Of a stretch of DNA of 64,000 nt, positions 1-11,100 are shown piece by piece. Every line of letters begins with the position of its first letter. Position 1 is the first letter of the stretch. Source of the DNA: Vibrio sp. Of7-15. Lineage in GTDB: Bacteria; Pseudomonadota; Gammaproteobacteria; Enterobacterales; Vibrionaceae. Position numbers and translations under genes: made by a program. Under the pieces are notes generated by a model, which was not told where the DNA came from, did not search any database, and saw only the letters and a program-made list of their open reading frames with translations. Location: contig NZ_JAKRGH010000008.1 in the NCBI RefSeq assembly GCF_022347565.1, positions 124,001-188,000 of the forward strand, in the 5' to 3' direction.

Positions 1-2159
1 ATTATTACGAGGAAAAAGCCCCGGTTCTAGATGTTCAACTGAACCTTGAATATTTCAAGGAAGATGATTGCCAACCAACGGTTGATCGAATCATTGAAAC
101 ATTGGCGCGTCTGTCCGAGTTAACCGCTGATGCTCGTGTGGGAGATGTGCCTCTTTTAACCAAAGAGGAAACGAACTTTTACCAATCATTACAAGGTGGT
201 GATGCAACGGCAGACATCACGGGGCTGTGTGAAACATTAGAGAAAATGGCTAAGGATAGACCCGATGATATTGCTGTGATGGTCGAAGATGGGGCTAGCA
301 TCAGCTATTCAAAGCTGAGCACCGATGTTCTGGCTTATGCTAGAAAGCTTCATCAACATGGGGTTACTCATTGTAGCCATGCTGGCCTTTTATACTCCCG
401 AAGCTATGACATGCTTGTGTACATGCTGGCCGTAAATCGATTAGGCGCAACCTATGTGCCAATATCAAAGGATCTACCAAAAGCAAGAATTCAATCCATT
501 CTTAACCAGCTAAAGCCTGCGGTTGTTATTACAGACGCCGGCAACGAATCGGCATTAACCCAGTTAGAAAGTGCGTTATCAGCGGAACAAATAGCTGAAG
601 AACAACACCAACCAGAGGTATTAACGCATTCATGGCTCAGCGCTCAAGAAGATCCGTTTATTGAATTACCTCCGCATCCTACAGAGCCGTTTAATGCGTA
701 TATCTTATTTACATCAGGCACTACTGGGGAACCTAAAGGAGTCATCATTTCATCTGATGCCAGAGATCAGTTCCTGTTCAGTATTAGCGAAAAGCTTTCT
801 TTAAATCAGCACTGTTGTATCGCAGCGTTGACCTCGCCCAGTTTTGATATTTCGGTGCTTGAACTTTTCGCGCCAATGATTGCTGGTGGCACGGTATTCA
901 TCATCAATGAACAGACGCAAAAAAATCCTCGCCAATTAGCGAAAGTCTTACAAAGTGCCCAATTGACACACATTCAAGGAACACCAACGACATGGCAAAT
1001 GCTCCAAGGGGTTGAAGGGTTGCCCATGACCAATGCCATCGCTCTGGTTGGTGGAGAGCCTATCAGTAATCAATTGGTTAAGGCATTAACCCAGCATGGC
1101 TTAGAGTGCTGGAACATGTATGGCCCAACAGAATCAACGGTATGGGTGATGGCTCAGCCAATTGAAACAGAGTCTTCCATTGCGCCAATTGGGGGCTTAT
1201 TGAACGGCTGTCAGGCTCATGTTCGAGATGAGTTTCTTCGTATTCTTCCCCCTGGCGTGAATGGAGAGCTGGTGTTATCTGGTGCGACCCTTTCTGTCGG
1301 TTACCTTCACCAACAAGCTTTAACTGACAAGGTATTTGTCACTGTGTCCACTGGACAACGAGCGTATAAGACAGGGGATTTAGTGACCCTGACAAGAAGC
1401 GGAGAATTTGAATTTCATGGCCGAGCAGACTCACAATGCAAAATTAGGGGCCATCGGATTGAATTAGGTGAAATAGAAAACACGTTATCACAATCACCAG
1501 CGATAACACGCTGTACCATCGTGGCTCATGGCTCCGCTGCCGATGCGCAAATTCTTTGTTTTTTCCAAGGAGATTGGGCGCACCCAGAAATCTTAGCGTA
1601 TTTGAGGCCGAAACTGCCCGATTATATGTTGCCAAGCCATAGCCTGCATATTTCTGATTGGCCTGTGAATGTGAATGGAAAAACAGACAGAAATACGTTG
1701 TTGTCTATGTGGCAAGAACACACAGCCGTGTTTAGGCACAAACCGCCGTTGGATCAAAATAAGCTGGTTGGTGACTATGAGCAGCAGAGTATTGAAAATC
1801 AAAATCTAGAAGAAATGATTCCTTCGCTTTGGCAACAAGTGTTGGCTCATCCCGTTCAGCTTAACGATAACTTCTTTGATGTCGGTGGAAATTCAGTAAA
1901 AGCAAGTCAACTGCGAGCGGTGTTAGAGCAACACACCCAACACACTTTGAGTGATACGTTTGTTTTTGAGCACCCATCGCCAAGATCCATGATTGCAGAG
2001 CTTAAAAAACAGCAGCTTCTTACTAATCAAATAGAGAACCCAGCACCTCAACGTGCGCCTAAGCAGCCAGATCCCACCCCAAGCAACACAAAACCCGTTG
2101 GTAGACAACGAATCGCATCCAGAAAACGCCAAAGAGCAGGAGAGGTAGCCTTAAAATGA
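1..2159 (+). CDS. NRPS module, 5'-truncated (C-terminal end of C domain, A(Gly), T)
   Basis: Non-ribosomal peptide synthetase cut by the left window edge. The frame is open from base 3, and the residues before the first possible start (TTG at 102) read like the end of a condensation domain, so the TTG is not a true start. The adenylation domain shows A3 (TSGTTGEPKG, about 710-745), A5 (YGPTES, about 1120), A7 (YKTGDL), A8 (GHRIELGEIE) and A10 (NGKTDR, about 1670). My by-eye specificity code is D-I-L-Q-L-G-M-V-W-K, almost the classical glycine code, so glycine is the likely substrate. A carrier domain follows with GGNSV; the phosphopantetheine Ser codon is 1893-1895. A Pro-rich, basic tail of about 50 residues may be a docking segment. 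The stop overlaps the next ATG (ATGA), so translation is coupled to the megasynthase. Confidence 0.93.
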   Translation, partial: YYEEKAPVLDVQLNLEYFKEDDCQPTVDRIIETLARLSELTADARVGDVPLLTKEETNFYQSLQGGDATADITGLCETLEKMAKDRPDDIAVMVEDGASISYSKLSTDVLAYARKLHQHGVTHCSHAGLLYSRSYDMLVYMLAVNRLGATYVPISKDLPKARIQSILNQLKPAVVITDAGNESALTQLESALSAEQIAEEQHQPEVLTHSWLSAQEDPFIELPPHPTEPFNAYILFTSGTTGEPKGVIISSDARDQFLFSISEKLSLNQHCCIAALTSPSFDISVLELFAPMIAGGTVFIINEQTQKNPRQLAKVLQSAQLTHIQGTPTTWQMLQGVEGLPMTNAIALVGGEPISNQLVKALTQHGLECWNMYGPTESTVWVMAQPIETESSIAPIGGLLNGCQAHVRDEFLRILPPGVNGELVLSGATLSVGYLHQQALTDKVFVTVSTGQRAYKTGDLVTLTRSGEFEFHGRADSQCKIRGHRIELGEIENTLSQSPAITRCTIVAHGSAADAQILCFFQGDWAHPEILAYLRPKLPDYMLPSHSLHISDWPVNVNGKTDRNTLLSMWQEHTAVFRHKPPLDQNKLVGDYEQQSIENQNLEEMIPSLWQQVLAHPVQLNDNFFDVGGNSVKASQLRAVLEQHTQHTLSDTFVFEHPSPRSMIAELKKQQLLTNQIENPAPQRAPKQPDPTPSNTKPVGRQRIASRKRQRAGEVALK

Positions 2160-5100
2160 GTCATTCTGTAAGTGAATTTGATATTGCGATCATTGCCTGT
2201 GCAGGCCGTTTTCCTGGTGCAGACAATACCGAACAATTATGGGAGCAATTGCTAAAAGGGGAGTCGGGGATAAGAGAACTTCGTCCAGATGAAAGAACTG
2301 GTGATACTTCCAGTACCGATCGTGTCTGGCAGGGAGGCGTTTTAGATAACCCTCACTATTTTGACCCCGGCTTTTTTGGTATCAGTGATCAAGACGCTGA
2401 ATTAATGGATCCGCAGCTCAGAATTGCTATCGAACAAATATGGCAAACCTTAGAGCAAGCAGGGTATAGCGATGCCCCAGAAGGCGAACAAATTGGCCTG
2501 TATATGGGGGCTGGGCTAAATCAAGAGTGGATACAAACGGCCAAGCAGTTTACTCCTAATAATTTATCCGCCAACTACAAAACGAACACACTGACTTATC
2601 GAGATTTTTTTGCAACGAAAGTGGCGTATCTCCTTGGCCTAAAAGGGCCTGCCATCACCATAAATACCGCTTGTTCAACGTCACTGGTGTCGGTGCATTT
2701 AGCGTGTCAATCGCTGCTTGCCGATGAATGTCATGTGGCGGTAGCAGGGGGCGTTCACCTATTGCCTGTCCGCGAAGGATATCAATATCAGGAAGGAATG
2801 ATTTTATCCAAGGACGGGACTTGCAAACCGTTTGATAAAGAAGCCGCGGGAACGGTCTGGGGAGAAGGTGCCGGTTTCATTGCACTTAAACGGGCAGAAA
2901 GTGCACTGGCTGATGGCGATCAAATTATTGCTTTGATCAAAAGTACTGCTGTCAATAATGACGGACAAGACAAAGCCGGATACACAGCGCCAAGCGTGGC
3001 AGGGCAAACACAAGTTGTTAAACTCGCGACAGAATTAGCAGAAATAACCCCAGCAGATCTCTGTTATGTTGAAACCCACGGCACCGGAACAAAATTGGGA
3101 GATCCATTAGAGATTAAGGCATTGCTGAACGTTTATGGAGAAAGAAAAACACCATTAACTCTTGGGGCAGTAAAAGCCAATGTGGGTCATCTTGATGTCG
3201 CGGCAGGGATCACAGGGCTCATTAAAACCGCACTTTGTATGAAGCATCGCTGTATTCCCCCGCATTCGAACTTCGAGCATTTTTCTCCGTCTATTTTAGC
3301 TCTTGAAAACCACCAAGTTCTCCAGATCAACAAAGAAACAGTGGCTTTACCACAAGAAGAGCCTTGTTATGCTGGTGTCAGTTCATTTGGGATTGGTGGC
3401 ACAAACGCTCATGCTATTTTGGCAACGCCACCGCCAAGAAATGACGACTTAAAAGCCTCTTCACCTTATTGTGTTTTGACTCGCTCCTATCAAGATCCCA
3501 AGGCGAGCCAAAATGTATTTGCTGATCTTAAGCACGCTGCGCACAAAACAGACTCTCTTACTGATTTAGCCTTTAGTTTGCAACACTCTCATCATAATGC
3601 AGCTTACAGGGCTGCGTGTGTGGTCGATACCGTAACTCGTCACGCCGTTACACAGACAGAGGGGAGTTTAAGTCGCGCTTGTAAGAACAATACAGTAAGA
3701 ACCGTATTTGTTTTTCCAGGGCAAGGCAGTCAATATCGAGGGATGGGACACGATCTTTACCAACATTTCCCTCTTTTCAAACACGCAATGGATGAGTGTT
3801 TTTCTTATCTTAAAGCACATGGTTTTCACGATCCCAAAGCCCAACTATTTACTCATTCAGAAAAGGGGCTCGAAGCCACCGATGAAACCCAACCCTTGTT
3901 GTTTTCTCTTCAATATTCCTTGGCAAAAGCATTGTATGCGATCGGCATAAAACCAGATGTCATGATAGGGCATAGCCTCGGTGAACTGGTTGCTGCAACA
4001 TTAGCTGGTGTTATGTCTCTGCATGACGCAATCGCGCTGGTGATCAAACGTGGCCAGTTAATGTCAGCTTCTAAAAAGGGTGCCATGGTGTCCGTTGAAG
4101 ATCTGCCATCAGACTTCGACCTTCCACAAGGCGTCACCATCGCTTTATACAATAGCCCAAAACATGTGGTTTTAGCGGGTTCAAATGAAGCCATCGAAAC
4201 GCTGACACAAACATTAACGTTAAGCTCCATTAAACATAAAACTCTGCGAACGCGCCATGCCTTTCATACCCAATCCATGACAGCCGCCTCCGTTCGTTTT
4301 CAAGAAGAGTTTGACCAACGCAACATTGACACCGTTAAGCCTCAAATTCCTATCGTCAGTAACGTGACCGGGATCATGACCAAAGAGGCCATTTTTAATG
4401 GTGAGTATTGGGCTTCTCATATTTTAAACCCTGTACAGTTCAGTCAAGGTATCGCGCAACTTCTCGACTCTGCCGAACCAAGCGTATTCATTGAAGTTGG
4501 TCCTGCTGGTGGACTTTCTAACTACATACGACAGCATGAAAAATTCGCTGAATATCACTCATGTGTGGGGACACTAGGTAACGCTCGTGATCCACAGAAT
4601 GACACCGCCAAATTGTTTTCCGCAATAGCCCAATATTGGTGTGATGGCGGGGAGGTAAATTGGTCTGCATTAGCACCTAATGAGGAGCCTCATCGAGTCG
4701 CGTTTCCTCCATATCGTTTCCATCATCGTCCTTTTACTCAGGTTAGCGATGCCATTGGCCGATCTAATAACTCAACAAAAAGTAAATTGTTGAAAAGTGC
4801 AAAAGATGAAATAACGACACACACTAAAGCCTATTCATCAACCAATGCCACTGAGCCGCTTTCAAGTGCCAAAACGTGTATCGAGCAAGCTTGGCAAAAA
4901 GTTTTTGGTACTAAGCCTCATGATTTATCTACCACTAACTTTTTCTCATCTGGTGGTGACTCACTTACCGCTGTCAGTTTTAGTGCAGAGATTAAAGAAC
5001 AAACTGGCATTACGCTCCCCCTACAGTCGATCATGGAAAGTGACAATTTTCAAGCATTAGCCAACACTCTTGGTGAGCAAATTAAGAAAGAAAAAATCAC

Positions 5101-8100
5101 TCATATGGCGGTGTCCGGCGGCGTTAACTACTCCAAGAAAATACCACTATCCGCTGCTCAAGAACGCATGTGGGTATTGGATCAGCTCTCTGGCATATCA
5201 GACTTTCATATTTGTGAAGCGTTTCGCTTAAAAGGTCACCTATCTATTTCTGCGCTTCAAAAATCGTGTCAGGTTTTGATTGAACGTCACCCCATTCTTC
5301 GAACCCATTATCAGCAAGACCATACCAGTCTCCATCAAGTTGTCAGTCATGATCCAGTCTCATTTGAAGTGAATGTTAAACACATACAAGCTCAAGAGTT
5401 AACGCAACAATTAGAAACAGATTGTCAACGTGCTTTTGATTTATGCCATGACTTAATGCTCCGCTGTCATGTGTATCAGATAACACAAACAGAGTCGGTA
5501 CTACTGCTGGTCGTCAATCATATTGCAGCAGATGGCGCATCAATGAACACCATCGCCAACGAGCTGATGATGCTATATCGCAGTTTTAGCCAAGGTATCA
5601 CACCTGAACTGCCCTTGATTTCAAACACTTATACAGATTATGTCAATGACCTATTGCACCGTAGCGATCAAAATGCATCGGCTCTGACGTATTGGCAACA
5701 ACGTTTACAAGGCGCTCATCAACTAATACAGAACAAATTATCTCGCCAAGCACGCCAAGCTGGCAGTGTAGAAACCCTTAAAAACAGGTTGATTTTAGAT
5801 GTAAAAACAACGTCGAGCATTGATGAGTTTTGTCAAAAGCATCGCACAACCTCGTTTGTGTTTTTGTCTACGATATTCGGGTTGTTACTGGCTAAAACCT
5901 CGGATCAAAGTGATATTTCCCTCGGTACAACCATTGCCGACAGACAAGATCCTCGCTGGAAAGAGGTCGTGGGTTTTTTCACCAACACGTTGATTATTCG
6001 TAATCATTTTGAAGATTCCGTTCACTTTGATGCTTTGCTCAGTGGAACACAGAGTTCACTACTAGAAGGGTGGCAACATTTACATGTGGATTTTTCACAC
6101 TTAATCGAGAAGCTTGGTGTCGAACGCAGTGAAAGATGTCACCCACTATTTCAAAACATGATGGTGTCCATTGATCGCGCGCCATTAGAACTAGAAGGAC
6201 TGAGTTCCACCGTTGAGGCGTTGCCGTCAATGCCAATGTTATTTGATCTCTATTTAACCACATGGAAAGAATGCGATGAGATCATCATAGAATGGAAAGC
6301 TCGAAAAGATTTGTATGATCACGTTGCGATTGAGTCTCTCCAATCCATATTTACACAATTCGTTCATCAGGCAATGAAAACGCCAACAGCCGAACTATCA
6401 CAATTTATGTGTGACACACAGATCGGTGACGCTCTTGCCAATAATAGCCAACATAGTGATCATGATGCTGAAACGTTACTTTCCAACACGACTTCCGATT
6501 TAAGGCATGCAGAGTCTGTCTTAAGCCTGTATTACTCAAAGAGTCAGCCAGATGCCACTGCCATCATTGATGATGACGGACAAATTACCTACCGCGAGCT
6601 AGAATCCACCTCTAACCAATTGGCAAATCTTTTGGTTAAACGTGGCGTCCCCACAGGCGCACCCGTTGCCATTTCGCTGCCTCGTGGACGATGGCAGGCG
6701 ATTGCTATTCTCGCGATTTTTAAAATCAGAGCCCATTATGTTCCCATTGACAGCGCTTACCCAGAATCACGAGTAAACGATATTTTGAGCGATGCGAAGG
6801 TGGCATTTGTGCTCGACTCAGAAGCAACAACACGGGACTGGGCGTGCCCATCGCTTTCGTTATCCAACAACGTCAACATCTTACAAACTCTTGCAAGTTA
6901 TCCTGATACGCCAAATCATATGAATACCTCGGAAAGAGGCAGTTTAAGCCGAGACGACAAGGCGTATCTTATTTACACCTCAGGTTCAACAGGGCGACCA
7001 AAAGGCGTGCCGGTTACTCATACCAACCTTGTCCATTATTGTATTGCCGCCCAGACATTTTATGGTATTTCACGTCATGATAAGGTGGCACAAATCACCT
7101 CAATTGGCTTCGATGCGAGTGTAGAAGAGCACATGATGGCGTTATGTTTCGGGGCCACCTTAGTGTATCGCAACGAACAAACCCTCAGCAGCCTCCCTGC
7201 GTTTGCCGATTTCATCCAAAACAAAGCCATAACCGTAGCGTCACTGCCAACGGGGCTATGGCATGTCCTGTGTGATGAACTCGACGATGCCTTGTGCCAG
7301 CAACTTCAATCCTCCCTCCGCTTGTGTATTCTTGGTGGGGAAGCACTGCAACAGAATCGTCTTACGCATTGGCAAGCGCTCGATAAGGGAAAAATTCAAC
7401 TTCTCAATACTTATGGGCCAACAGAAACCACAGTCATTGCAACGGTCATGGACGTGACTGATTTTGGCATCGAGTGTAATGAGAAAACAAACAACTCGTT
7501 GAAAGGCAACCATGTTTCACCTTCTGTTCCCATTGGCCGACCTATTCCTAACGTGACGGCTCGAGTGATGGATGACAATGGCTTACCAGTTCCACAAGGC
7601 ATGCCGGGAGAGCTATGGATAAGTGGCCCAACGGTCACACAAGGTTACTTGAACCGAGAAGAACAAACTCAACACGCATTTGTGAATTACATTGATGCCA
7701 ACGGAATAGCAACTCGCTGTTATCGTACAGGCGATAAAGTGCTCTGGCAGGATGAGCAGTTGATTTACCTCGGTCGTATCGATAATCAAATCAAATACCG
7801 AGGATTTCGAATTGAACCTGGCGAGGTGGAATCCACTTTAACGCAATTGCCGGATGTTCAAGATGCCATCGTCGATTTGCACCAGGATACGTTAAGTGCA
7901 TGGGTCGCGTCCTCAAGCAGAGAAGGGGAGATTGAGGAATTACTTCACGAGTGCCACGAAAAAGTCACTCAGCAGCTACCGGAGCATCTACGACCACGGA
8001 AATGGGCATGGCTCCCACAATTTGCCTTGAATGCACATGGCAAAGTGGACCGACAGGCTCTGCCTGCACCTACGCCACTTAAACGCCGTACTGTGCATCA

Positions 8101-11100
8101 TGAATCAACACCTCATAAAGCGACATCACGCAAACTGACCTCATTGGAAGCGCAAATCGCACCCATTTGGCAAAACCTATTGCAGTGTGATGCCGTCTGC
8201 GCCAATGATAATTTCTTCGAGCAAGGTGGCCATTCGCTTAAGTTGACTCGATTATTCAGTCAGATAAAACAGCAATGGGGAGTTGCCCCTGATTACGCGG
8301 CATTTTTTGCCCAACCAACACTGGCTAATCTTGCAACCTTAGTTGATAACCAAACGGCAACTGAAAAACCTGCCCCCATCAAAGGGCAGCGACAGAGCAA
8401 TGATGCTAAAGCCCCACAAGTCATTAAGAAGTCGTTACTAATTGAAGCGCATAAAAAGACGAGTTCAATTATTATCGCAGATCCAGATAGCACAACATCT
8501 CCGACCTTATCATTGAACCAATCTCGATTATGGTTCTTAGACAAAACCCACGATGACCATGGTGCATGGATGCTCCATTTTGCTTGGACGATTTCTGGTG
8601 CTATGGATGTTGATGCGTTACAAAAAACGCTGGATATGTTGGTGATCAAGCATGTCAGTTTACGAACCAGCATACTAGAAGTGGACTTGACACCAGAATT
8701 AAAAGTCAATGCGCCACAAAGTGTCAAACTGCGCTCTTTTTCACTGCGTGGGATAAGTGAAGGTCCTGAAGGCGTTGATCACGCAGATAAAGTTACTCAA
8801 GAAAGAGATCGCATCCTTGCTGAATCGATCAAAAACACCATCCGTGTTACCGATCCCGTACTGATGCAATCGACATGGATTGAAGAAACAGATCATCACT
8901 CCACTTTGTTGCTTTCTTTGCATCATATGGCGTGTGATGGTTGGTCGATGGGAACCTTATTTAACGATTTCGATCGTTTCTACTCTGCCATTACTCTTAA
9001 TCAGTCTTTCCCTTCTCTTCTTACGGGAGCGCAATACAGCGACTTTGCCGCTTGGCAGTGGCGCATGATGGACAGTCAGGAGTTTGATGATTCCAAACAG
9101 TTTTGGCTGTCTTACCTAAAAGACCTTCCTACTGTTCACCAGCTTCCTCTTGATTTTCCAAGGCCAACACGACTTCCTGATGAAGGAAGCTCCATAAATA
9201 TTCCAGTGCCTGACGATATTGGGCGCTTAATTAATAAAACGTGCGGCGCATTGGGTGTCACACCATTTATGCTATTTCATACTGGACTCAGTGTCTTGTT
9301 TGGGTTGCTGAGCGACTCAAAAGACATTGTGCTCAGCACAGCCGTTGCAAATCGTACTCAACCAGAGTTCGAATCTGTTGTTGGCTTTTTTGTTCATACC
9401 ATGCTGCTTCGCTGTCAGTGGCAAGAAGAGACTCGATTTAATGATCTACTGAGTCAACAAAGAGCTGATCTGGCGACATGCTACACACATCAAGATGTAC
9501 CTGTGGATATGCTCATTGAAGCATTAAAGCCAGAACGTAGCACCAGCCATGCGCCGTTAACACAGCTAATGATGGTCTTTCAAAATAATGACCATGGTGA
9601 CTTCAGCCATCCTGATATCAGTGTTGAGCCTTATGATGTGACCCATTTTAATACCAGTGCAAAATTTGATATTTACTTATCTATCCTTCCCAATAAAAAG
9701 GGGATCTATGAATGCACATGGGAATACAATACCGCTCTATTCAAAGAAGACACAATCAGACGATTTGCGCATCAGCTTAACCAACTGATACACAAGGTAT
9801 GTCTTACTCCCCAAGTGCAAATACGTGAACTGTCTGATGATGGCGTTGCTAAGGTGGACCAACAGGACTTACCTGCATCTACGACGCTCAAACACCGTAC
9901 TGAGATTCACGAATCGTCACGAGAATTAACCCCATTGGAAGAGCAAATCGCACCAATTTGGCAACGCATATTGCAGTGTGATGCCGTCTACGCCAGTGAT
10001 AATTTCTTTGAGCAAGGCGGCCACTCGCTTAAGTTGACACGATTATTCAGTCAGATAAAGCGTCAATGGGGAGTGGTGCCTGATTACGCAACATTTTTTG
10101 CTCAACCGACGCTATCCCATCTTGCTACACAAATAGCAGAGGTCGTTGGGGGCGAGCATAACGAGCTATCGGAGCCAAATACAAACGTCAGCTATAGTGA
10201 CGAATTCGCCGATTACTACCCAATGACAAGCAACCAACAACAATTATGGTTTATGGAAAAACTGCAAGGGCCATCAAATCAATACTGCATGAATTGGGCT
10301 TACCGTCTTGTGGGCACATTTGATGTCCCATTATTTGAGTATTGCGTTCAACAAATACAGCAAAGGCATGCGGCTCTTAGAACCACCTTCTTTGAAGACG
10401 ACAGGCAAGACGTTTGGCAAAAAATACATCACACCGGTCAATTTGCACTGAATGTATTGGATTTAAGGCACGCTCAATATCGCAGTGACGATCCTAACGT
10501 TCACTCATTCGTGCAGGCAGAAATAGATAAATACTTCACCCTAGAAAATGATGAACTGCTGAGCATGACCGTACTACAGCTAACCGAGACTGAGCATGTT
10601 CTTGTTATCCGTTTGCATCATATTATCTCGGATGGTTGGTCGGTGGGGCTGCTTTTTGATGAAATTGGCACACTTTACAGTACTGGCAGCCAAGAAAAAG
10701 CAACTCAAAAGGCCAATGATCTCGCTGCAATGCCCATCCACCTTGGTGACATTGCGCTTACAGAGCAGGCAGAAAAACAAAACGGCGATCCAGCATTAGA
10801 TTACTGGAAGCAAGCACTCGCTAATGCCCCTGAATGCCATTCATTACCTTTAGATCACCCAAGGCCAAATGTTTTGCCATTGCAAGGAAAGGTGCATTGG
10901 CATCAATACACGCAACCAACAGAAGCGATAGAGCGTTTTTGTAAAAGTAACGGTTATACACCTTTCATGGCGATGATGGCGGCTTTTTCACTCTATATCG
11001 GCGGAAAATCTAGACAAAATGATGTGGTCATTGGAACCCCAGTCGCCAATCGAGTCGATGCCGTTCAAGAAACCATGTTGGGCTATTTTGCTAATACGGT

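Noticed and set aside
102-104. TTG at 102 as the start of the first NRPS gene.
   Set aside because: The frame is open to the left edge and the upstream codons read as the end of a condensation domain, so the gene begins outside the window.
6540-8060. Assigning lysine or another basic amino acid to the second A domain.
   Set aside because: The code D-A-E-S-I-G-T-V-I-K was read by hand and recalled from memory as similar to a lysine code; the evidence is too weak for a firm call.
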